A stretch of 64,000 nucleotides of DNA from Armatimonadota bacterium (GTDB lineage: Bacteria > Armatimonadota > Fimbriimonadia > Fimbriimonadales > GBS-DC): the NCBI GenBank assembly GCA_013359125.1, contig JABWCR010000012.1:20033-84032 (forward strand), read 5' to 3'. Shown piece after piece: positions 33,978-41,902 of this stretch. Position 1 is the first letter of the stretch; every line of letters begins with the position of its first letter. Position numbers and translations under genes: made by a program. The notes beneath the pieces were generated by a model, which was not told the origin of the DNA, did no database searches, and saw nothing but the letters and a program-made list of their open reading frames with translations.

Positions 33978-35009
33978 ATGAGCGGAGACGACCGAACCGA
34001 ACAGGCGACTCCTAAGAAGCGCCAGGACGCCCGACAGAAGGGGCAAACCGCTCGGTCGCCCGAGGTCTCCAGCGCGGCGCTCTTTCTTGCCTTTGCGCTC
34101 ACGCTGCCTTTGCTGACCAGTTGGAGCGGCGGCCGTCTGATCGATACGATGAAACAGGGAGTCGTCGCTGCAGGCGAAATGCGCTTCTCTGCCGATATGG
34201 CCATTGGTGGAATGCTGGCCGCCGTGCCGATCCTCGCGCTCTCGGCTTTTATCGCTGTGGTCGCCAACATGCTCCAGGTCGGCATTGCCGCCAGCCCCAA
34301 AGCCCTGATGCCCAATCTTGACCGCATCAACCCGGTCAACGGCTTCAAGCGGCTGCTCTCCGTTCGGTCGGCGTTCGAAATTCTCAAAGCTCTCTTCAAA
34401 TTCCTGCTTATATCCTACGTGGCCTATCGCGCCGCTTTGGGCAGCAGCGAGCAGTGGTTGTCGGCCTCGCGCTTGCCTTTTGCGCAGGCGGTCGGCCTTA
34501 TCGGTCAAGCCGCTCACGCCATGCTGGTCAAAATCGGCTTTGCCTGGCTCGCGCTCGCATTGGCCGACTATCTGTTCCAGCGCTGGCAGTTCGAAAAGAG
34601 CATCAAGATGACCAAGCACGAGGTGAAGGAGGAGTACAAGCAGAGCGAGGGCGACCCGCACATGCGGGGCATGATCAAGCAGAAAATGACCAAGTTGGCG
34701 ATGCGCCGCATGATTCAGGATGTGCGCCGCGCCGACGCGCTGGTAACCAACCCGACGACCTTTGCCGTGGCTCTGCGATACGATTCGGCATCGATGCGCG
34801 CTCCTAAAGTGATCGCTAAGGGAAAGGGGCCGCTGGCAGCCCGAATCCGCGCTGAGGCGGAACTCCATCGCGTGCCGATAATAGCCAATCCGCCTTTAGC
34901 CCGCAGCCTCTACGCCGGAGCCGAAGTCGGCGACGAGATTCCGGTCAATCTCTACGAGGCCGTCGCCGAAGTCCTGGCGTACGTCTATCGGCTTCGCCAT
35001 AGAGCGTAA
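33978..35009 (+). CDS. flhB: Flagellar export switch protein FlhB (NPTT variant)
   Basis: 343 residues. The N-terminal DRTEQATPKKRQDARQKGQ, four membrane helices and the cytoplasmic SpaS/FlhB domain are present. FlhB normally cleaves itself at Asn-Pro in NPTH, switching export from rod/hook to filament proteins. Here the site reads TNPTTFAVALRY, with Thr in place of His. The Asn-Pro bond is kept, so cleavage is still possible but its rate may differ. Last gene of the operon; flhA is not in the window. Confidence 0.95.
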   Translation: MSGDDRTEQATPKKRQDARQKGQTARSPEVSSAALFLAFALTLPLLTSWSGGRLIDTMKQGVVAAGEMRFSADMAIGGMLAAVPILALSAFIAVVANMLQVGIAASPKALMPNLDRINPVNGFKRLLSVRSAFEILKALFKFLLISYVAYRAALGSSEQWLSASRLPFAQAVGLIGQAAHAMLVKIGFAWLALALADYLFQRWQFEKSIKMTKHEVKEEYKQSEGDPHMRGMIKQKMTKLAMRRMIQDVRRADALVTNPTTFAVALRYDSASMRAPKVIAKGKGPLAARIRAEAELHRVPIIANPPLARSLYAGAEVGDEIPVNLYEAVAEVLAYVYRLRHRA

Positions 35010-35026
35010 CGCCCCTCGCAAGAATG

Positions 35027-35052
35027 TTCCCTGAACAGGTCGCCGTGCTCAG
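35027..35052. repeat. Dispersed 26-bp palindrome, copy A
   Basis: TTCCCTGAACAGG-TCGCCGTGCTCAG. The centre is an imperfect inverted repeat (CTGAACA / TGcTCAG, and CCCTGA / TCAGGG one base further out). A second copy with one mismatch lies at 46711-46736 on the opposite strand. It sits between the convergent flhB and hydantoinase genes. Confidence 0.75.
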
Positions 35053-35057
35053 GGTTC

Positions 35058-35085
35058 GATTCGTACTCGATTTTGTGCTACATTT
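35058..35085 (+). repeat. 28-bp GATTCGTAC...TTGTGCTACATTT element, copy A
   Basis: GATTCGTAC, six variable bases, TTGTGCTACATTT. The second copy is at 46493-46520 (minus strand), again downstream of the 26-bp palindrome. TGcTACATT resembles an extended -10, so it could be a promoter, but no gene follows on this strand here. Confidence 0.65.
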
Positions 35086-35132
35086 CCGATGATTCCCGTT
35101 CGCGCACAAGCGCGGCGCGTAACTTGGCCCTC

Positions 35133-37001
35133 TCACACCATCTCGACCAGCATCTCGCCGCCGTTCAATATGGTCGCGCGCCAGCCCGGCTCGATCAGTG
35201 TCGTTGAGTCGTGCTGAACGACCAGCGCCGGGCCCAATAACTCTTGCCGAAAGTCAGACCGAGGAACTACAGGCAGCCGCATCCGAACCCCATCTAGCCA
35301 TGCGTGTATCTCCCCGCTTGCATATCGCACTGGCGCTACGGGTATGGTCGTCGCAGCTGTAGCAGGCTTCACCGTCCACCGAACGCGGCGATTGACCGCC
35401 TGAATCGGCTTGCTTTCGTCCGCAAAGCCGTACAACTGCCGATGCCGCTCATGAAACGACCTCTCGGCGCCGTTCTCGGGAACCGTGATCTCGTACGACT
35501 GCCCTACATAGCGCAGATCGAGGAATCGCTCTTCGACAGCCTTTGGATCGATGTCGCCTGGTCGCTCGGGCCGCCGGTCTTGGTGCAAGATGTTCGCCGT
35601 CTCTTCGTGCGCAACGTCTGCAAGCAGCAATCCCCAAGCCGAAAGCAGACCGGGAGCGGTGGGGACCAAAAAGCGCTTCATGCCGAGCCGCTCGCACAGA
35701 GCGCACGCATGAAGCCCGCCGCCCCCGCCAAACGGCAATAGCGAAAACTCCGCCGGATCGTATCCTTTGGCCGCCGAGACCCACCGCAGCGCCCTCGCCA
35801 TCTTCTCTCGCGCCAACTCGACGATAGCCTGCGCAGATTCTGAAACGCTCAATCCCAGCCCGCGCGCAATGCCGCCGATTGCGTCGCTTGCTGCTAAAAT
35901 GTCCAACTTTGCACCTTGATACCCGAACAAATCGGGCAATATCCAACCCAGCACGAGGCATGCGTCCGTTACGGTCGGCGGGCCGCCATTGCCATAGCAG
36001 GCCGGGCCAGGCTCGGTGCCCGCGCTCTCGGGCCCAACGCGAAGCGCCCCTCCCGGATCCAATCGCGCGATCGATCCTCCGCCCGCCCCAATCGTCTCGA
36101 TATCGATCCTTGGCAGGCGAAACGGCAGCCCGTCGATCTCCCCTGAATACGACCGACCATAGTCCCCATCGATGAGAGAAACGTCGGTCGAGGTGCCGCC
36201 CATATCCAAGGTCAGCAACTTCTCAAAACCGCATGACTGCCCGACGGCGCGCGCTCCGACAACGCCCGCCGCCGGGCCCGACAACAGCGTCAACGCAGGC
36301 AGTCTCGCCGCCCGTTCCGCCGACATCAAGCCGCCGTCCGAACGCATTATCAAGACCCGGGACCCACTTAGCGAACTGAGGTAGGGCCGCATCATTGGTC
36401 CCACGTAGGCGTTCAAGACCGTGGTCGATGCCCGCTCATACTCGCGATACTCGGGCGAGACATCGATCGACAGAGACGCATAGAAGCGATCGCCCAGTAT
36501 CTGCCCGGCCAATCGCTCCAGCCTGGGATCGAACGGCGAGTTGATAAAGCAGACCGCGACCGACTCGACGCCCTGATCCGCCCATTTTCGAGCGGCCTTT
36601 TCCAGTCCGGCTATCCCATCGAACGCCGTAAGAGCGCGCTGCTCTATTCGCTCTTCTGCTTCGAAAACTAAATCGGTTGGTATCAAGCAAGGCGGTCCCT
36701 CGGCGCGCAGGTCATAAATGCGCCGCCTCGTCTGCCGTCCGATCCTTAGCAGGTCGCCAAACCCTTTCGTGGTTACAAAGGCCGTCTTTGCGCCCTTTTG
36801 TTGTAGAACAGCGTTCGTAGCGACCGTGGTGCCGTGCAGAAGTTCATACGGCATGTCGACTCCAGACAGCCGAACGCCTTCTGCAACCGCCTGGGCGGGA
36901 TTCGACGGCGTAGAAGGCGTCTTGAGCAGCCGAACTTCATCCCCATCGACGGCCACAATGTCCGTAAAGGTGCCGCCGGTATCGACCCCCAGTCTCTTCA
37001 T
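35133..37001 (-). CDS. Hydantoinase/oxoprolinase A-type subunit (HyuA family)
   Basis: 622 residues. The actin-like ATPase signature GVDTGGTFTDIVAVDG at the N terminus, ELLHGTTVATNAVLQ, LTLDMGGTSTDVSLIDG and AAKGYDPAEFSLLPFGGGG are typical of HyuA/5-oxoprolinase N-terminal subunits, which open hydantoin, oxoproline or ketone-like rings with ATP. It is shorter than many relatives (about 680-700), and no HyuB gene is adjacent, so the partner must be elsewhere. The ATG follows a CATAAT (37014-37009) by seven bases with no Shine-Dalgarno. Confidence 0.9.
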   Translation of the reverse strand: MKRLGVDTGGTFTDIVAVDGDEVRLLKTPSTPSNPAQAVAEGVRLSGVDMPYELLHGTTVATNAVLQQKGAKTAFVTTKGFGDLLRIGRQTRRRIYDLRAEGPPCLIPTDLVFEAEERIEQRALTAFDGIAGLEKAARKWADQGVESVAVCFINSPFDPRLERLAGQILGDRFYASLSIDVSPEYREYERASTTVLNAYVGPMMRPYLSSLSGSRVLIMRSDGGLMSAERAARLPALTLLSGPAAGVVGARAVGQSCGFEKLLTLDMGGTSTDVSLIDGDYGRSYSGEIDGLPFRLPRIDIETIGAGGGSIARLDPGGALRVGPESAGTEPGPACYGNGGPPTVTDACLVLGWILPDLFGYQGAKLDILAASDAIGGIARGLGLSVSESAQAIVELAREKMARALRWVSAAKGYDPAEFSLLPFGGGGGLHACALCERLGMKRFLVPTAPGLLSAWGLLLADVAHEETANILHQDRRPERPGDIDPKAVEERFLDLRYVGQSYEITVPENGAERSFHERHRQLYGFADESKPIQAVNRRVRWTVKPATAATTIPVAPVRYASGEIHAWLDGVRMRLPVVPRSDFRQELLGPALVVQHDSTTLIEPGWRATILNGGEMLVEMV

Positions 37002-37008
37002 CGAACAG

Positions 37009-37014
37009 ATTATG
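37009..37014 (-). promoter_or_regulatory. -10 element of the HyuA-type gene, leaderless
   Basis: CATAAT on the minus strand, seven bases before the ATG at 37001. Confidence 0.5.
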
Positions 37015-37075
37015 AACCCCGCGCGCCTGCCGGTTCGTCAAAACAGTGGCACAAATCAATCCGTGAGGGAGAACC

Positions 37076-39397
37076 ATGAAGATTGCGCTTGCCATTGCGA
37101 TAGCATTCGCTTCCTACGTTGCGGCCGCCCAAGGCCTGCTGATCGAGACCGACGAGATCCCACAACGAGACCACCAAGGCTATACTATTCGAGAGCATCA
37201 CGTTCGGATAGCCATCAAGGACGGCACGGCCGAGACCACCGTCGAGCAGCTGTTCCAGAACAACGGCCCGCGCCCGATCATGGCTGATTATATGTTCCCG
37301 CTGCCAGACGGCGCGGCGGTCAGCAACTTCTCAATGTCGTTCGGCGATCGCAAGATCGAAGCCAAGCTGCTGAACGCCGCCGAAGCCAGGCGCATTTTCG
37401 AGAGCATCGTCCGCCGCCGACAAGACCCCGCTCTGTTGGAGTTTGCCGGTCGATCGGTGCTCCGCGCCCGAGTTTTTCCCATCCCCGCGGGCGAATCCCG
37501 GAGAATCACCGTTACCTATTCGCAGACATTGCGCCGCGATGCGGGCATCGATGTCTTCGATCTCGCGCTGCGCCCTCTGCGCGGCGTCCAGAAGCCCATC
37601 GAAAGCCTCACCATCGATGCCGATGTGCGCACCACCAACCCGATCACAACGGTTTACTGCCCTTCTCACGCAGAAGCAATCGTCAGGCGCACATCAGATT
37701 ATGCAGCGACCGTAACGCTGCGCGCAAGCCAGACGCTCCCAGAGCGAGACTTTCAACTTTACATCGGCTCATCTGCCAAAGCATTTGACGCGCGCGTCAT
37801 CCAACATCGCGATCGAGGCGACGGCTACTTTTTACTGCTCTTGGGCGCAGGCAAGCAAGCCCCGACCGATGCTATGCCCAAACAGGTGATGTTTGTGCTG
37901 GACCGTACCGGCAGCATGAGCGGCGAGAAGCTCCGCCAGGCCAAACAAGCCTTTAAGTACTGCCTAGAATCGCTCCGCGAGAGAGACCGCTTCAACCTTA
38001 TCTACTTTAACGAGCAACCGACCGTGGTCTTCGAGAGCCTCGTCGCGGCGAACTCGGACAACGTGCGGCGCGCGATCGAGGAAGTGGATAAGTTGGATGC
38101 CCGAGGCGGCACCAACATTCACGATTCTCTCTCCACCGCGTTCGAACGCTTTCCGATCGACCGAATGCGCGCGTTCCGTGCTGTCGTCTTCCTCACCGAT
38201 GGTTTGCCGACGGTCGGCGAAACTGCAATAACCAAGATCCTCGACCGTGTCCGCTCGCTCAATCAAAGCAAGGTCGTTCGCCTCTTTTGCTTTGGCGTTG
38301 GATACGACGTGAACGTGCCCCTGCTGGACAAGCTGGCCGAGCAGAACGGCGGCACGACCGAGTATGTTCGCCCGGACGAGAACATCGAATCCAAGTTAGG
38401 CGAGTTTAGCGATCGAATTCAAGCCCCTGCGCTTATGGGGGTCGAGCTTCGCGGCGAGGGCATGTACGATGTCTATCCCCCGCTTCCGGTCGATCTCTTC
38501 CATGGCCAACAGCTCGTCCTAGCGGGCCGATACCGCACGACCGGACGACTAACCATCGAAGGTCAGTCCTCCGAAGGTCGCGTTGCGCTGACTGTCGATC
38601 TCCGATCAGATGCGACTGGAGGCGACTATGCGCCTCGGCTCTGGGCGATGCGAAAAGTGGGCTACTTGATGGACGAGTGGCGACTGAACAAGAATCCAGA
38701 AGTGGAGGCCGAGATCTTGCGCCTCGCCAAGGAGCACGGGATCGTAACGCCCTTCACCTCCTTCCTGATCGATGACGACATGATCGCGTGGGACGGCAGG
38801 GCGCCTCGAGAAGACGTCAAACTCAGGTTTAGATCGACCAACGAGGCGGCCCAACGAGACGACGGCGAAGGGTCCGTGCGCGCATCCCAAAACGCCTATG
38901 GCCTGAAGGGCGCCGGCGGAGGCGGAAGCGTCCAGCAAAAGATCGCAGCCGGCGAATCGGTAACACACTACAACGAGCAGCTCGGCTACGATGCGCCTGC
39001 AACTTTGGCAGACAAGGCGCAGGCCAAGATGCGCAATGTAGGCGGCAAGACTTTCTATCTGCAGAACGATGTCTGGACCGACAGCCAGCTGGACAACGGC
39101 GCTAAGACCATCGTCATCCAGCCCTTTAGCCAGGCGCACTTCGACCTGATAGAAAGACGACCCTCCTTGCGCCAATACGCGACGGTGGGCGACAAGGCGA
39201 TCATTCAGCTGCCCAAGGCTGCCGTCAAGTTCGACCGCAACGGCAAAACGAAGCTCTCTGCCGAAGAGTGGAAGCTGATCGGCGAAGAGCCAAAAGACGG
39301 CAAAAAAGCAGGCGAGTCGACCGCTCTGAGCCTCGGCTGGGCCTCCCTGCCCCTCGCTCTGTTAGGCTTGCTCGTCTACGCCGTCAAAAAGAGATAG
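37076..39397 (+). CDS. VIT and von Willebrand A domain surface protein
   Basis: 773 residues. Signal peptide (about 1-18), a VIT domain (about 25-150; TTVEQLFQNNGPRPIMADYM and RRITVTYSQ), then a vWA domain starting KQVMFVLDRTGSMSG (MIDAS motif D-x-T-x-S) and containing VVFLTDGLPTVGE. A long C-terminal extension with a glycine-rich linker follows, then one membrane segment close to the end (LGWASLPLALLGLLVYAVKKR region). Proteins of this plan are anchored in the envelope with the vWA outside; some are sorted by sortase-like enzymes, though no clear sorting motif is visible. GAGGGAGAA before the ATG is a good ribosome-binding site. Confidence 0.9.
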   Translation: MKIALAIAIAFASYVAAAQGLLIETDEIPQRDHQGYTIREHHVRIAIKDGTAETTVEQLFQNNGPRPIMADYMFPLPDGAAVSNFSMSFGDRKIEAKLLNAAEARRIFESIVRRRQDPALLEFAGRSVLRARVFPIPAGESRRITVTYSQTLRRDAGIDVFDLALRPLRGVQKPIESLTIDADVRTTNPITTVYCPSHAEAIVRRTSDYAATVTLRASQTLPERDFQLYIGSSAKAFDARVIQHRDRGDGYFLLLLGAGKQAPTDAMPKQVMFVLDRTGSMSGEKLRQAKQAFKYCLESLRERDRFNLIYFNEQPTVVFESLVAANSDNVRRAIEEVDKLDARGGTNIHDSLSTAFERFPIDRMRAFRAVVFLTDGLPTVGETAITKILDRVRSLNQSKVVRLFCFGVGYDVNVPLLDKLAEQNGGTTEYVRPDENIESKLGEFSDRIQAPALMGVELRGEGMYDVYPPLPVDLFHGQQLVLAGRYRTTGRLTIEGQSSEGRVALTVDLRSDATGGDYAPRLWAMRKVGYLMDEWRLNKNPEVEAEILRLAKEHGIVTPFTSFLIDDDMIAWDGRAPREDVKLRFRSTNEAAQRDDGEGSVRASQNAYGLKGAGGGGSVQQKIAAGESVTHYNEQLGYDAPATLADKAQAKMRNVGGKTFYLQNDVWTDSQLDNGAKTIVIQPFSQAHFDLIERRPSLRQYATVGDKAIIQLPKAAVKFDRNGKTKLSAEEWKLIGEEPKDGKKAGESTALSLGWASLPLALLGLLVYAVKKR

Positions 39398-39410
39398 AGA
39401 ATCTCGACCC

Positions 39411-39614
39411 TTAGGACTTCGGGCTGACTTCTTTAGCCTGAAGTCCCTTGGGGCCGTTCGTCGCCTCAAACTCGACTTCTTGCCCTTCGTGCAACGACTT
39501 GTGTCCTGCACCGACGATCGCAGAATAATGGACGAAGACCTCTTGTCCGTCATCGGCCACGATAAAGCCAAAGCCTTTTGCATCGTTAAACCACTTAACG
39601 CGTCCGGTTTGCAT
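39411..39614 (-). CDS. Cold-shock protein (CspA family)
   Basis: 67 residues, the usual length. The single OB fold carries both nucleic-acid-binding motifs: KGFGFI (RNP1) and VFVHYSA (RNP2). It melts RNA secondary structure at low temperature or in normal growth. GGAGG lies eight bases before the ATG at 39614, which decides the start over an in-frame ATG 27 bases upstream. Confidence 0.97.
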   Translation of the reverse strand: MQTGRVKWFNDAKGFGFIVADDGQEVFVHYSAIVGAGHKSLHEGQEVEFEATNGPKGLQAKEVSPKS

Positions 39615-39630
39615 CTTTTCCTCCTGCCTT

Positions 39631-39660
39631 AGGCGCCCCAATTTCGCCCGGCGCCTTTTT
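39631..39660. promoter_or_regulatory. Hairpin in the csp leader, also a plus-strand terminator
   Basis: AGGCGCC (39631-39637) pairs with GGCGCCT (39650-39656). On the plus strand it is followed by TTTTT, the form of an intrinsic terminator for read-through from the VIT/vWA gene. On the minus strand it lies just upstream of the csp ribosome-binding site and could control translation. Confidence 0.5.
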
Positions 39661-39732
39661 AGTCAAGAGTTATTTCGGTCAATTTGACCGCAATTCCTGC
39701 AGGATGAATAAAAAATAAGTGTTATCACGTAA

Positions 39733-40476
39733 CTAATTGGGATCCGTGTCGATCAGTAGCCCGGCTCGCTCGCCGCCGGCCATATTGGGAATCCGAACCT
39801 CCAATCCCTGTTCGGTAGCCTTACAGGCTAATTTCGTCGTCTGAACGTCCCGAAGGTCGATCCAGTCCGCCTGCATGTCTGGATACCACTCTGGCCGTGC
39901 AAATCGGTGCAGCGTCAGACAGATCGAACCGGCCGGCCGGTCGTCGCCCCCATTCTCGATAGCAAACAGGTGAAACCGATTCTGCTTCAAATGTCGCAAC
40001 TTGAGGCCATCGGCGTTCAAAGCCATCGGACGATGCCCAGCCTCGTTCAACTGCCCGATCAATCTTGCCCTATCCAATGCGTGGCCAAAGGGATACTCCG
40101 TCAACGCCTCCCAGCCATCCTCCATCGGCGCCAAAACGGTAAACGGAATGCCCAGCTCGCACTCCTTTTGCAGGCACCGCGCTAGTAGATCGCGCAACGG
40201 CTCCGACCGCCCATAGCCTTCCGGCACGACGATCGTCTCAAAAATCTGCCCCTCCGCCATCAAGTGGCCGCAGGGCCGCGCAAACCCCTTTTCCAAAACA
40301 AACTCCTCCTCCACCTCGTCAAACGAGTAGAGCGCTATTGCCATCGCGTCGGCAATAGCCTCAAAATCGCCTCCGCGAATCAACCCCAAACGACTGGCTG
40401 AATGCCCGCAACCCAAGAGCGCTTCCCATCGCTCTTCTACTAGACTCAGCGCTCGCAACGCCTCCCAGTCAACCAT
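39733..40476 (-). CDS. Possible GNAT/Eis-like acetyltransferase
   Basis: 247 residues; identification is weak. The N-terminal half (AIADAMAIALYSFD, ETIVVPEGYGRSEPLRDLL, KECELGIPFTVLAPMEDGW) follows the Eis-type pattern, in which a GNAT acyl-CoA loop is followed by an ...YG.FGY segment (here EYPFGHALDRARL). The C-terminal part is beta-rich like the Eis sterol-carrier-like domain. The start at 40476 overlaps the stop of the preceding gene by 8 bases (ATGGTTGA), so it is coupled to the swapped cyclase/ATPase pair. Its first codons share a 12-base identity with the start of the 41903-43330 gene. Confidence 0.45.
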   Translation of the reverse strand: MVDWEALRALSLVEERWEALLGCGHSASRLGLIRGGDFEAIADAMAIALYSFDEVEEEFVLEKGFARPCGHLMAEGQIFETIVVPEGYGRSEPLRDLLARCLQKECELGIPFTVLAPMEDGWEALTEYPFGHALDRARLIGQLNEAGHRPMALNADGLKLRHLKQNRFHLFAIENGGDDRPAGSICLTLHRFARPEWYPDMQADWIDLRDVQTTKLACKATEQGLEVRIPNMAGGERAGLLIDTDPN

Positions 40477-41899
40477 CGGTGCAGATCTTCTCGACCGCTT
40501 CGAGCGAAAACGAACCTGCAAAGACGCTTAATCGATCTAAGAGCAGCTTCTCCTGATCGCTCAGCAAGTTGTAGCTCCATTCGATCGTGGCGCGCAGCGT
40601 CTGTTGTCTGGGCAATGCCGTCCGACTGCCTCCGGTCAAGATGCGGAACGCGTCGTCCAATCGGGACGCTATCTGCTCGGGCGCCAGCGCCTTGGCCCGC
40701 GCCGCAGCCAACTCGATCGCAAGGGGGATTCCGTCCAGCCGCCGACAAATCTGCGCAATAGCCGTCGCGTTCGAAGGCGCCAGTTGAAACCCAGATTGCG
40801 AAAGAGCCACTCGATCCACGAACAACCGGACCGACTCGTTGGCCGCTATCAGTTCAAAGTCATCCAAGTCTGATTCGCTAGGCGCCGAGAGCGACGGAAT
40901 GCGGTAACTCACTTCGCCCGGCAACCCGAGCGCCTCTCGGCTCGTCGCTAACAGCCGGACGTTTGGACAACTCCTTAGGATAGTCTCGCCTAGCTTGGCC
41001 ACGGCCTCCAACAGATGCTCGCAGTTGTCAAAGATGAGGAGAGCCTTTTTGTCCTTCAGATAGCGCATCACGGTGTCCTGCAGGGGGCTGCCGATCTCCT
41101 CGCGCACGGACAAGGCGTTCGCCAACGACTGCACGATCAGCGATGGATCGTTCAGCGCGGCCAGTTCGACGATCCAGACGCCGTTCGTGTATTGCTCCAA
41201 CAACTCTGCGCCCGCCTGCAATGCAAGCCGCGTCTTGCCGCATCCGCCCGATCCGGTCAGCGTTACCAGTCGAGTGGTCGCGAGCGATTCGACGACTTCT
41301 CCAAGCTCTTTCTCTCGACCGATAAACGTAGTTAACTGCGGCGGCAGGTTGTTGGGCAGCGCATCCATCGACGGCAAAGGCCGAAAGTCCTCTGGCAGTT
41401 TGGGATGGCAAAGTTGGAACAATTGTTCGGGATGCTGCAGGTCTCGAAGGCGATGCAAGCCCAAGTCCTTAAGGCTGGCCTCGCTGGGCAGACCATCGGT
41501 CAGAGCCTCGACCATCGTCGCGCTCAACAGCGTTTGTCCCCCCGCCGCCAAGGCCATTAGCCTCGCCACGCGATTCAGCGCAGGACCAAAATAGTCGTCT
41601 CCGCGAGGCACCGCATCGCCCATGTGCAAACCCATCCGCACGCGAAAGGGAATCTCTTGCGTCTCGTACCGAACCGTCAGCTCCAACTGAGCTGATAAGG
41701 CCGCCTGTACGCCGCACCCCGCCTTATCGAACACTGCACAAATCCCATCGCCAACGTTCTTGAAGATCTTGCCATGGTTCTCGCCAACGCACCGATCGAA
41801 CAGCGCATCGTGCGCCTCTAGCGCAGTCCGCATAGCGTCGGGCATCTCCTCCCAAAGGCGCGAACTCTGTTCAATGTCGGTGAACAGAAAGACGTACAT
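40469..41899 (-). CDS. Cyclase - NB-ARC half of a split STAND regulator
   Basis: 476 residues, homologous to the first half of the regulator at 22361-25225. It has a class III cyclase domain (VFLFTDIEQSSRLWEE, VGDGICAVFD, NRVARLMA) and NB-ARC ATPase (FIGREKELGEVVE, P-loop GSGGCGKTRL, LLIFDNCEHL, TSREALGL, GIPLAIELAA). It ends abruptly at VEKICTDG, exactly where the full-length paralog continues into its winged-helix and TPR region. That missing half is encoded by the gene immediately upstream (41903-43330). Stop of that gene and ATG of this one are three bases apart. It may pair with the TPR chain in trans. Confidence 0.88.
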   Translation of the reverse strand: MYVFLFTDIEQSSRLWEEMPDAMRTALEAHDALFDRCVGENHGKIFKNVGDGICAVFDKAGCGVQAALSAQLELTVRYETQEIPFRVRMGLHMGDAVPRGDDYFGPALNRVARLMALAAGGQTLLSATMVEALTDGLPSEASLKDLGLHRLRDLQHPEQLFQLCHPKLPEDFRPLPSMDALPNNLPPQLTTFIGREKELGEVVESLATTRLVTLTGSGGCGKTRLALQAGAELLEQYTNGVWIVELAALNDPSLIVQSLANALSVREEIGSPLQDTVMRYLKDKKALLIFDNCEHLLEAVAKLGETILRSCPNVRLLATSREALGLPGEVSYRIPSLSAPSESDLDDFELIAANESVRLFVDRVALSQSGFQLAPSNATAIAQICRRLDGIPLAIELAAARAKALAPEQIASRLDDAFRILTGGSRTALPRQQTLRATIEWSYNLLSDQEKLLLDRLSVFAGSFSLEAVEKICTDG

Positions 41900-41902
41900 A
41901 AC

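Noticed and set aside
35058..35085. Promoter for a gene between flhB and the HyuA-type gene
   Set aside because: No open frame of any quality follows on the plus strand before the convergent gene, so I list the site only as a repeat.
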